64,000 nucleotides of DNA from an uncultured Lachnospiraceae bacterium (GTDB lineage Bacteria > Bacillota > Clostridia > Lachnospirales > Lachnospiraceae). The notes beneath the pieces were generated by a model. It did no database searches. It was not told the origin of the DNA and saw only the letters and a program-made list of their open reading frames with translations. Each line of letters starts with the position of its first letter. Positions within the stretch are counted from its first letter, which is position 1. A program made the translations under genes and the position numbers. Of the stretch, positions 54,438-61,912 are shown one piece after another. The stretch covers positions 8,612 to 72,611 of the forward strand of contig CAJURF010000008.1 of the NCBI GenBank assembly GCA_910588825.1, in the 5' to 3' direction.

Positions 54438-55955
54438 TTAATCTTCTCCTTTCGCCAGACGGCAGACCAATTCCACAACACTATCTATGGAAGCCCGGTC
54501 AGCCACGTATGTTTTCATGCCAAGTCCATCTGCCTGTGCCTGTGTCTGCTTTCCGATACACACCGCCCGTACTTTAGAAAAATCCAGGTTTTTTGCTGTT
54601 TTGGAAAATCCACGCACAGAAGAAGAACTGGTGAATACAGCATAATCAATGTTATCTTTTTCAAATTCTTCTGCCAGGTCAATCAAATCCTGGGTTTCAT
54701 AAAAAGTATCGTAAGTGGCAGCTTCCTCCACCACAAGGCCCGCTTCTTCCAGAATCTCCACCAGGCGGGGATTTCCCATGCTGGCCCTGGGGATAAAGAC
54801 CTTTTCCCCAGGAGATGCTTTTTCAGCCAAAGCTCTCCCCAGGGATTCTCCGTCAAATACCTGAGGCATCAGGTCCGGGAATATCCCCCTTGTCCGCAGT
54901 TCTTTCGCTGTACCTTCCCCCAGGGCTGCAACAGACATTCTCCCCAGGCGCCGGATATCCACCGACAGCTCCTGCAGCTGGTTGAAAAACACTTTTACCC
55001 CTGTAGGACTGGTGAACACCATCCAGCTGAAATCTTCTATGTGGCTACATATTTCACCGATTTTACTTGTATCCTCCACCGGACGGGTGGATATGGCAGG
55101 CAGCTCCAGCACCTCCGCCCCTTGGCTGCGAAGTTTCGCCGCCATCACGGAACTTAACTCCCTGGGACGGGTCACCAGGACTTTACACCCTGCCAGTGGC
55201 AGACTCTCATACCAGGCAAACTGCCCGGCCAAAGCGCACACCTCTCCCACTACAATCACCGACGGGGCCTTGATCTTGTGCTTTTGGGCCTCTTCCGGCA
55301 GAGAAGCTACTGTGGAAACTACCCGTCTTTGGCGGGAAGTGGTTCCCTGCTGTAACACGGCGGCAGGTGTGTCAGGGTCCATCCCGCCGTCCAGCAGTCC
55401 CCGGCAGATATCCGGCAGAGAGGTTACCCCCATCAAGAAGATTAATGTCCCTTTTGTTCTCACCAATGCTTCAAAATCAATATCATAATCTTTCCCTGCC
55501 CGCCTGTGCCCGGTGATAATGTGCACAGAAGAACAGTAATCCCGGTGGGTTACTGGAATTCCATTATAGGCGGGCACAGCAAACCCAGAGGTCACACCCG
55601 GTACAATCTCAAAGGGAATGCCGTTTTTTTCCAGCAGCTCCAGTTCTTCTCCCCCTCTGCCAAATACAAACGGGTCCCCGCCTTTTAATCTCACCACCCG
55701 GAAACCTTTCTGTGCTTCCTCAAGCAGTACCTGATTGATCTGCTCCTGAGGCATGGTATGATTGGCCGCACGCTTTCCCACATAAATTTTATGTGCCTGT
55801 TTGGGAATCTGGGATAACACTCCCTGACCCACCAGACTGTCATAGACAACCACCTGGGCTTTTGACAAAACTTCCATTCCTTTTCGGGTAAACAGCCCAA
55901 TATCTCCTGGTCCGGCCCCTACCAGCCAGACTCTGCCCTTTTCCTGATCTTTCAT
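54438..55955 (-). CDS. cobA-hemD: Fused uroporphyrinogen-III C-methyltransferase / uroporphyrinogen-III synthase
   Basis: One 505-residue protein joins two steps. Residues about 1-240 form CobA/SUMT (VWLVGAGPGDIGLFT, KGGDPFVFGRGGEEL, GVTSGFAVPAYNGIPVTHR), which makes precorrin-2 by two SAM methylations. Residues about 250-505 form HemD (KVLVTRPRELSSVM, YAVFTSSSSVRGF), which cyclises hydroxymethylbilane. The fusion is common in Clostridia and steers uroporphyrinogen III towards siroheme or cobalamin. hemB and hemL follow, but hemA and hemC are missing here. Confidence 0.94.
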   Translation of the reverse strand: MKDQEKGRVWLVGAGPGDIGLFTRKGMEVLSKAQVVVYDSLVGQGVLSQIPKQAHKIYVGKRAANHTMPQEQINQVLLEEAQKGFRVVRLKGGDPFVFGRGGEELELLEKNGIPFEIVPGVTSGFAVPAYNGIPVTHRDYCSSVHIITGHRRAGKDYDIDFEALVRTKGTLIFLMGVTSLPDICRGLLDGGMDPDTPAAVLQQGTTSRQRRVVSTVASLPEEAQKHKIKAPSVIVVGEVCALAGQFAWYESLPLAGCKVLVTRPRELSSVMAAKLRSQGAEVLELPAISTRPVEDTSKIGEICSHIEDFSWMVFTSPTGVKVFFNQLQELSVDIRRLGRMSVAALGEGTAKELRTRGIFPDLMPQVFDGESLGRALAEKASPGEKVFIPRASMGNPRLVEILEEAGLVVEEAATYDTFYETQDLIDLAEEFEKDNIDYAVFTSSSSVRGFSKTAKNLDFSKVRAVCIGKQTQAQADGLGMKTYVADRASIDSVVELVCRLAKGED

Positions 55956-55985
55956 CGCCTCTTTATCTTCCCTTTCTGTCCCTAT

Positions 55986-56621
55986 TCATACACCGTTTTT
56001 GCCGCAGATATCCTCCAGACAGCATTTATCGCAATGGGGGCTGCTTCGGGCCGTACACACATCCCGGCCATGGTTCACCAGGCGGTGGCACAAATCATTG
56101 CCCTCTTTCGGCGGAATGATCTCCCACAAAGCCATCTCCACTTTTTTTGGGTCTTTGATGCCGTCCACAAGGCCGATGCGGTTGGAAAGACGGATACAGT
56201 GGGTATCTGTCACAATGGCTGGCTCTCCAAATACATCTCCCATAATCAGATTTGCGCTTTTTCTCCCCACCCCCGGCAGAGCCAGCAGTGCTTTGAAATC
56301 TTTCGGAACGTTTCCATTATATTTTTCTTTCAGTATTTTCATGCAGCCGCTGATGTCTCTGGCTTTGCTCTTTCCCAGCCCGCAGGGACGGACGATTTCT
56401 TCGATATCCGCCACATCTGCCTGGGCCAGAGCGTCCACATCCGGGTATTTGGCGTACAGGTCTTCCACCACCACGTTCACCCGGGCGTCGGTGCACTGTG
56501 CCGCCAGCCTGACGCTGACCAGCAGTTTCCACGCCTGGTCATAGTCCAGGGTGCAGTCTGCATCCGGGTATTCTTTTTTCAGCCGTTCAATGACTTCTAC
56601 TGCCAGTTTTTCTTTTGTCAT
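55986..56621 (-). CDS. nth: Endonuclease III
   Basis: Nth removes oxidised pyrimidines and cuts abasic sites. The 211-residue protein has the helix-hairpin-helix LPGVGRKSANLIMGDVFG with the catalytic Lys and the catalytic Asp in TDTHCIRLSNRIGL. Four C-terminal cysteines (CTARSSPHCDKCCLEDIC) can hold a 4Fe-4S cluster; the first gap is seven residues rather than the more usual six. It lies 30 bases before cobA-hemD. Confidence 0.95.
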   Translation of the reverse strand: MTKEKLAVEVIERLKKEYPDADCTLDYDQAWKLLVSVRLAAQCTDARVNVVVEDLYAKYPDVDALAQADVADIEEIVRPCGLGKSKARDISGCMKILKEKYNGNVPKDFKALLALPGVGRKSANLIMGDVFGEPAIVTDTHCIRLSNRIGLVDGIKDPKKVEMALWEIIPPKEGNDLCHRLVNHGRDVCTARSSPHCDKCCLEDICGKNGV

Positions 56622-56634
56622 CTTCTATTCCTGC

Positions 56635-57219
56635 CTAATCTGCCCCCAGCCGGGCCATTTCTTGTTTTACCTGTTCTTCACAGTCCCTCATGGCCAGAAT
56701 GGTCTTCTCAAACAGCTCATCCAGCTCCCATCCCAGCATTTCGGCACCCTGGCGGATCACATCCCTGGAACAGCCTGCTGCAAAGCGTTTGTCTTTGAAC
56801 TTTTTCTTCAAGCTTTTCACTTCCATATCCATCACGCTTTTAGACGGACGCATCAAAGCCGCCGACCAGATCAGCCCGGTGAGTTCGTCTGCGGCAAATA
56901 ACACTTTTTCCATCTCCTTCTCTGGTTTTAAATCCGAACAGATGCCGTATCCGTGACAGCAGATGGAGTAGATCATATCTTCATCCACGCCCCCTTCTCT
57001 CAGCAGCTCCGGCGCCTTTTTGCAGTGCTCCTCTGGATATTTTTCAAAATCAATATCATGAAGCAGGCCCGTCAGGGCCCAATATGTCTCTTCCTCTCCA
57101 TATCCCAGTTCCCTGGCGTACCAGCTCATAACCCCTTCCACGGTAAACGCATGCTGCAGGTGAAAAGGTTCCTGGTTGTATTTTTTCAGCAGATTCAGTG
57201 CATCTTCTCTGGTGATCAA
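56635..57219 (-). CDS. HD-domain hydrolase
   Basis: The 194-residue protein has the HD pattern: His in FHLQHAFTVEGVM, His-Asp in LTGLLHDIDFEKYP, His in ICCHGYG and Asp in LFAADELTGL. This suggests a metal-dependent phosphohydrolase of unknown substrate, of a family common in Clostridia. The start is a TTG, 10 bases after AAAGGAGG. It heads the operon with nth and the hem genes. Divergent from the small protein/RtcB pair. Confidence 0.88.
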   Translation of the reverse strand: MITREDALNLLKKYNQEPFHLQHAFTVEGVMSWYARELGYGEEETYWALTGLLHDIDFEKYPEEHCKKAPELLREGGVDEDMIYSICCHGYGICSDLKPEKEMEKVLFAADELTGLIWSAALMRPSKSVMDMEVKSLKKKFKDKRFAAGCSRDVIRQGAEMLGWELDELFEKTILAMRDCEEQVKQEMARLGAD

Positions 57220-57327
57220 AAGATACCGCCTCCTTTTTCTTGGTTATAAATCTTTTCCAGAGAGTGAATAGATCTTCAGACACGCTCTGGTACACAGTGA
57301 TCATATTTTAGCATAAAAGGAGCGGAA

Positions 57328-57411
57328 ATGAAACAGTCTTCCTTAATTTTGCCTGTCAAAGCGTCTGAAAAAGGAAACTGCCTTCAAACGTCACGAGTTC
57401 AGATAAAATAA
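57328..57411 (+). CDS. Candidate small ORF, 27 residues
   Basis: In the 318-base divergent gap a short frame starts with ATG 7 bases after AAAAGGAG and codes MKQSSLILPVKASEKGN... ending VQIK. It is polar with no membrane segment. Only the ribosome site supports it; it may be chance. Otherwise this gap holds the promoter noted separately. Confidence 0.2.
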   Translation: MKQSSLILPVKASEKGNCLQTSRVQIK

Positions 57412-57445
57412 ACAAAACGGAGCTCAAAAAAAGGTAAACTCAGAC

Positions 57446-57474
57446 TTTTCAAACCTTTACCTATTGAGTATAAT
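57446..57474 (+). promoter_or_regulatory. Promoter of the small protein/RtcB pair
   Basis: TTTTCA and TATAAT are 17 bases apart, about 63 bases before the start. AAAGGT and ACCTTT (57431-57436 and 57454-57459) form an inverted repeat over the promoter and could be an operator. Confidence 0.55.
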
Positions 57475-57537
57475 GATAAGTATACGTTTCCGCTCTTAGA
57501 GCCATTGCCTCATTAAAATTTATAAGGAGTGACCGCT

Positions 57538-57777
57538 ATGAACACCAATCCTGAAATTGTATCAGATGAAGTGAAGGAGGCCTGTGCAATCCTTACCATG
57601 CGTGACATGGTTCAATATCTTGCTGACAGGGAACATATCTCATATGAGAATGCCATGTTTTGTTTTGCAGACTCCCCTGTGTATGAAGCTTTGTCTGAGT
57701 TTGACACAGCAGTCTGGAAAGAAGGGCCTGTGTATTTATTGGACCTCTATGATGAAGCAAACAGGAGAAACAAATGA
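57538..57777 (+). CDS. Small DUF3791-like protein
   Basis: The 79-residue acidic protein contains CAILTMRDMVQYLADREHIS and SPVYEALSEFDTAVWKEGPV. The pattern recalls DUF3791, small proteins often coded beside partner genes of toxin-like type in gut Clostridia. The match is by eye and not strong. The ATG 8 bases after AAGGAG is used rather than a GTG overlapping that site. Its stop overlaps the rtcB start (ATGA), so both are made together. Confidence 0.6.
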   Translation: MNTNPEIVSDEVKEACAILTMRDMVQYLADREHISYENAMFCFADSPVYEALSEFDTAVWKEGPVYLLDLYDEANRRNK

Positions 57778-58901
57778 AAACAGTAAATGGAATCTTCGCG
57801 TCTGCTAAAGTATTCGCTGACGGCCCAGACGCCTATGCACTGGCTCAGATCCAGATGATTTGTGACCACCCTGCCTCCAGAGGAAGTAAGATCCGGGTGA
57901 TGCCTGATGTTCATCCGGGTAAAGTGGGAACCATCGGACTTACCATGACCGTGGGTGGGAGCATCCTGCCAAATCTTGTGGGGATTGATATCGGCTGCGG
58001 CATTACATTGGCAAGAATCAAGCAGAAAAAAGTGGAATTTCAAAAGCTGGATACTGTGATTCGAGAAAATATTCCTGCCGGTTTTGGTATCCGGAAAAAA
58101 ATCCACCGTTTTTATGAAAATTTTGACACAACCCGGCTGTACTGCCACAGACATCTCAACCAGGACAGGACAGCCAGAAGCCTGGGTACACTGGGCGGGG
58201 GAAACCATTTCATAGAACTGGACAAAGACAGCAGCGGCAGTCTGTATGCTGCCGTACACAGCGGAAGCCGCCATCTGGGAAAAGAAGTAACGGAATACTA
58301 TCTTCAGCAGGGCCAGAAAGCATTGAAAGAACAGGGAATCCAGGTTCCCTATGAACTGACTGTGCTGGATGGAGCATTAAAAGAAGCATACCTTCATGAC
58401 CAGCAGATTGTACAGGAATACGCAGCACTAAACCGGGCTGCGATTCTGGATGAAATGATAAAAGGGATGAAGTGGAAAGTTCAGGAGACTATTTCCTGTA
58501 GCCATAATTATATAGAAATGAACTCGAAAGAAACATCTTTTGCAGGAGGTATCCTTCGCAAAGGGGCGGTTTCCGCCAAAAAAGGGGAACCAGTCATCAT
58601 TCCGGTCAATATGCGTGACGGCATTCTCCTTGGAACCGGCAAAGGAAATGAAGACTGGAACTATTCGGCGCCCCATGGTTCAGGAAGAATTCTGCGGCGT
58701 GACATGGTAAAAGAAAAATACACGGTATCTGATTTTAAAAACGAAATGAAAGGAATCTACTGCCCCTGTATCGGAAAAGAAACTTTAGACGAAGCGCCAT
58801 TTGCATATAGGGGGATGGAAAAAATTATGGAAGCAATCGGCGATGCAGCTGAAATCACACAAGTGCTAAAACCAGTTTATAGCTTCAAAGCGGGGAATTA
58901 A
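57774..58901 (+). CDS. Short RtcB-family RNA ligase
   Basis: RtcB seals RNA with 2',3'-cyclic phosphate and 5'-hydroxyl ends, using GTP and manganese. The 375-residue protein is shorter than E. coli RtcB (408). Family motifs are RVMPDVHPGKVGTIG, LVGIDIGCGITLARI, LGGGNHFIEL, HSGSRHLGKEV, CSHNYIEMN and APHGSGRILRR, the last near the guanylated His. It is thus probably active. No RtcA, RtcR or archease is near. It is translationally coupled to a small acidic protein. Confidence 0.9.
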   Translation: MKTVNGIFASAKVFADGPDAYALAQIQMICDHPASRGSKIRVMPDVHPGKVGTIGLTMTVGGSILPNLVGIDIGCGITLARIKQKKVEFQKLDTVIRENIPAGFGIRKKIHRFYENFDTTRLYCHRHLNQDRTARSLGTLGGGNHFIELDKDSSGSLYAAVHSGSRHLGKEVTEYYLQQGQKALKEQGIQVPYELTVLDGALKEAYLHDQQIVQEYAALNRAAILDEMIKGMKWKVQETISCSHNYIEMNSKETSFAGGILRKGAVSAKKGEPVIIPVNMRDGILLGTGKGNEDWNYSAPHGSGRILRRDMVKEKYTVSDFKNEMKGIYCPCIGKETLDEAPFAYRGMEKIMEAIGDAAEITQVLKPVYSFKAGN

Positions 58902-58939
58902 AAGATAAAGTTTCCTTTTTCCTCGGTCATAATCGCAGC

Positions 58940-59600
58940 TTTCTTGCCCATATCAAGCCGCCTGATCTGGCCAAGACTTTTCATCCGCTGTGCCGGATAG
59001 ATATCCGATATTTATGCTTATTCCCCCGTGGCTATCCATTTCACCCATATGGCGGTAAACAGCTTTATGGTTTATATGGATGTTTTTATATCGGTCCAGC
59101 CACGCACAGCTAGGTGCTTTCATCTGCACAGGGTTGGGTCTGACAGGTTGTAGACCCTTTGCTATATGGCAGATGACAATACACAGCCGCTTCCTTTAAG
59201 CCTGTGGATTGCATGATCTGTTTCATATCCGCCCCAGCTTCATAAAGGTTCTGGACTTTCCTGCTTGTCTTTGTTGAATAATACCCTTAGTCATTCCCAT
59301 CTTTCTGGCAGCCTCGTTCAGGAACAGTGTGCCTTTAGACCACTCCGGTCATCATATGATTCGCCAAACAGTGCCACAGCTATATCCAGCTGCTCCTGAA
59401 TTTTTTCTTCTTTGTCATAATCGGGCTTTTTCTTCAGCCGGCCGTGCCTCGCTTTGACCGCACCTTCTGATGATTCTGCTCCGAGTAATCACCGGCCAAG
59501 ATGTCCACCGCCGCCTTCCGTTCCTGATACTCCTTCACCCTCTCCGCATTCTGGCTGATCTCGGACATTTTGTAGATTACCTTCGTGTATGGCATAGTCA
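58940..59600 (-). pseudogene. Decayed reverse-strand coding remnants, partly HTH-like
   Basis: About 850 bases between rtcB and the IS91 remnant hold no intact gene. Reverse-strand pieces in shifting frames still read as protein. At 59.0-59.3 kb KVQNLYEAGADMKQIMQ followed by TGLKEAAVYCHLPYSKG looks like the HTH of a clostridial regulator family; near 59.3 kb FLNEAARKMGMTKG; near 59.4-59.6 kb KIQEQLDIAVALFGESYDD and SEISQNAERVKEYQERKAA. Stops and frameshifts break them. They seem to be the debris of one or two mobile-element genes. Confidence 0.5.
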
Positions 59601-59756
59601 ATTTCTATGTGCCGCCGTTTGGATGTGGCAACTGTTATTCCATGCATGTTCTTCTAATTTTTGAATTCTTCCTGCTTGTGCTTTGCCTGCTTCTCCCGAA
59701 TATACTGCTTTGCGTCTTTGATGAAGCTCCAAATCATAATTATCATACTGATTCCT

Positions 59757-60609
59757 ATGGGAAAGGCACTGACATCGGAAAATACCAGTGCAATTGGCAG
59801 GGCGATCAGCAGTAGACACCACAACAGCGTAATCTATGAAGAAATTGAATATACCCTCCATCCCAGAAAAACTGAGATGGAAAATATCGATAAAATGATA
59901 AACTGCGGCGATCCTTCCTTTGGCGGTGCCATGTATGGCTGTCCCCACTGCGGAAAACTCAAGTTTGTCCCTTTCCGCTGCAAAAGCCGTTTCTGCCCCA
60001 CCTGCGGGAATAAATATGCCATGGAACGCACTACCAGTATGTCCTTTAAACTGATAAATGTCCGTCACCGCCACTGCGTTTTTACGCATGTTCTTTAAGC
60101 AGAATAAGTCCATGAACTTCACTCCCGGTTTCATCATGGTTCTTCACACCTTTGGCAGAGATCTGAAATGGAATCCTCATGTCCACTGCCTGATTTCTGA
60201 AGGCGGTTACAGCGGTAATGGTTTCTGGCGCAATATCAATCACTTCAGCTATACCTTCCTGCGCAATGCTTTCCGCACTGCTCTGCTGAATGAAATGGAA
60301 TCCAAAACCGGTCCTTCTTTTAAAAAGGTAAAGTCCCGCTGTTACCGGGAACACAAAGACGGTTTCTATGTCTATGCAAAGCCAGATAAATGTGACCCCA
60401 AAACCGCCATAAAATACATTGGGCGCTGTCTGGGGCGTCCCGTTACTGTCGCATCCCGGATTGACAAATATGATGGAGACTTTGTTACCTTCCATTACAA
60501 CCGCCACGAAGATGACGCTTATATTGAAGAGACTCTTCCTGTTATGGAGTTCATAGGGCGCCTTATCAGACATATCCCAGAAAAGCATTACAAAATTGAT
60601 GCGGTATAG
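59757..60609 (+). pseudogene. IS91-type transposase, internally deleted and frameshifted
   Basis: The first part has the transposase zinc ribbon CPHCGKLKFVPFRCKSRFCPTCG and reaches VRHRHCVF, then stops. In the next frame the protein resumes at FLRMFFKQNKSMNFTPGF and carries the HUH motif in LKWNPHVHCLISEGG and YIGRCLGRPVTV. About 30-40 residues that normally join the two parts are lost near 60080, and the frame is changed. The C terminus stops early after RHIPEKHYKI. The transposase cannot be functional. Confidence 0.8.
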
Positions 60610-60672
60610 CTTGTACCTTACACCGTGGGACTCTCACCCACTGAATTTTAAGCCCTTAGCTGGGCGCGCCAT
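60610..60672. other. Possible end of a mobile element
   Basis: Behind the transposase remnant are two small stems, GTGGG/CCCAC and GCCC/GGGC, and a sharp rise in G+C (GCTGGGCGCGCC). Subterminal stems are common at IS ends, so this may be the trimmed right end. I could not define a target site. Confidence 0.3.
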
Positions 60673-60679
60673 ATAAAGC

Positions 60680-60714
60680 AAAAAAGCATCGGCCATTATA
60701 GTCGATGCTTTTTT
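60680..60714 (+). terminator. Hairpin terminator after the IS91 remnant
   Basis: AAAAAGCATCG pairs with CGATGCTTTTT around an 11-base loop, with T runs on both sides. It isolates the hicAB promoter from upstream read-through. Confidence 0.8.
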
Positions 60715-60785
60715 CAGCGCTTATTGTTCTTTAATTTGATTTCCTACGTTTATTTCCTGGCTTTCTATTAAGCCGCAACGTTTAT

Positions 60786-60827
60786 TGTCCTTGACATCAT
60801 TTGTGACACCACTTATAATGAATGGTG
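60786..60827 (+). promoter_or_regulatory. hicAB promoter and probable operator
   Basis: A consensus promoter, TTGACA-17-TATAAT, ends 20 bases before hicA. CACCA and TGGTG at 60807-60811 and 60823-60827 flank the -10 as an inverted repeat, and TGTC-CTT-GACA overlaps the -35. HicB antitoxins bind such sites to repress their own operon. Confidence 0.75.
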
Positions 60828-60839
60828 CAGGAGGTGTCT

Positions 60840-61094
60840 ATGTCACAATTTGATAAATTACTTAAGCGGATACAGGCATTGGATAAGAATTTACGTTTCG
60901 AAGAACTGCGAAAAGTCCTAGAACGCTATGGCTATTCCATGGAAGGTCCTGCAGGTGGGAGCAGCCACAAATCATTCCGTAAAAAGGGAAAAACCACAAT
61001 CACCATTCCTCAGCATGACCCAATCAAAAAAGCCTATGTTGAAGAAGTCAAAAATATAATAGAAAGTGAGGATGACAATAATGAAGACGCTTGA
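60840..61094 (+). CDS. hicA: HicA-type mRNA interferase toxin
   Basis: HicA toxins cut mRNA and tmRNA. The 84-residue protein has the dsRBD-like fold with KVLERYGYSMEGPAGGSSHKSFRKKG, with the catalytic His in GSSHKSF (core GGSSHKSFRKKGKTTI), and IPQHDPIKKAYVEEV. The ATG follows AGGAGG; the in-frame GTG further up lies at the -10. It overlaps hicB by 14 bases. Confidence 0.92.
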   Translation: MSQFDKLLKRIQALDKNLRFEELRKVLERYGYSMEGPAGGSSHKSFRKKGKTTITIPQHDPIKKAYVEEVKNIIESEDDNNEDA

Positions 61095-61467
61095 TTATTA
61101 CATGTCACTTCCCTACCATATGGAAATCATCCCAGATATTGAGGAAGGCGGTTTCACAGCAAAGTTCCCTGACCTTCCGGGCTGCCTGACCTGTTCAGAA
61201 ACCATAGAATCTCTCATGGAGAACGCACAGGATGCAAAAAAAGCATGGCTTACTGTTGCTCTTGAAGACGGCATTGAGATTGCAGAACCTGGTGGGGAAA
61301 AGACCCTTTCAGACTACTCCGGACAGTTCAAGCTAAGGATGCCAAAAAGCCTCCACAGGTCTCTTGCCGTTCACGCAAAAAAAGAAGGCATTAGCATGAA
61401 TCAGTACTGTAACTACCTTCTCGCTATGAATGACGCCACCCATACCGCAAAGAAAACTATCCCTTAA
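61081..61467 (+). CDS. hicB: HicB-type antitoxin
   Basis: HicB blocks HicA and represses the operon. The 128-residue protein has the degenerate RNase H-like fold (YHMEIIPDIEEGGFTAKFPD, LPGCLTCSETIESLMENA). The C-terminal ribbon-helix-helix DNA-binding part reads QFKLRMPKSLHRSLAVHAKK. An ATG three codons upstream is too close to the ribosome site. The pair is intact in a region of decayed genes. Confidence 0.92.
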   Translation: MKTLDYYMSLPYHMEIIPDIEEGGFTAKFPDLPGCLTCSETIESLMENAQDAKKAWLTVALEDGIEIAEPGGEKTLSDYSGQFKLRMPKSLHRSLAVHAKKEGISMNQYCNYLLAMNDATHTAKKTIP

Positions 61468-61652
61468 TAACATGAGTAATAATAACTTGACTAACTCCAT
61501 ATGGGGCTCCACTAAGATACTGCTGTAAGCAGCTTTGACGCTTAAATAATTTTTTAAAATTTTTCGCAAAAAAACCTCCCATTTTATGGGATAATGCGGG
61601 ATAATAGAATTGAACACATAACTATTTTTTCGCAATCCCTATAAAAGAGAGG

Positions 61653-61800
61653 AGGTTTTACCATGAAGCTGGAATAAAGACCACAAGGAATGGGAAAGCC
61701 TGGTATGATTATGTGGAGATACAGTTTGGAAATCATTTTCTGCCTTTCCATTATACTAAAAGTCCAGGAGTATGGAAACAGCCAGTTTTCCCCTTGTAAA
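61653..61800 (+). pseudogene. Short broken gene, unassigned
   Basis: A fine ribosome site (AGGAGG) leads to an ATG with only MKLE before a stop. Two bases on, a frame codes EAGIKTTRNGKAWYDYVEI and continues to FHYTKSPGVWKQPVFPL. This suggests a frameshifted 5' end, perhaps of a transposase. The 61468-61652 stretch before it shows a CCCAT/ATGGG stem and the direct repeat GGGATAAT (61588 and 61598), with no gene. Confidence 0.4.
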
Positions 61801-61912
61801 TCCCCCTATTTACAAGTATAATAAACTTATCTGTCAAACCCTTAAAAAGTGCTCTCAGAGTTTCCGAATCAGGACTTTCCGGGAACACACAAAAAAGAAA
61901 GAGGTAATTCTT

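Noticed and set aside
54438..57537. Cobalamin riboswitch in front of the hem operon
   Set aside because: No room inside the operon and no B12-box-like sequence recognised in the divergent gap before the HD gene.
61588..61605. Start of a CRISPR or repeat array (GGGATAAT twice)
   Set aside because: Only two short copies 10 bases apart, with no spacers or further repeats.
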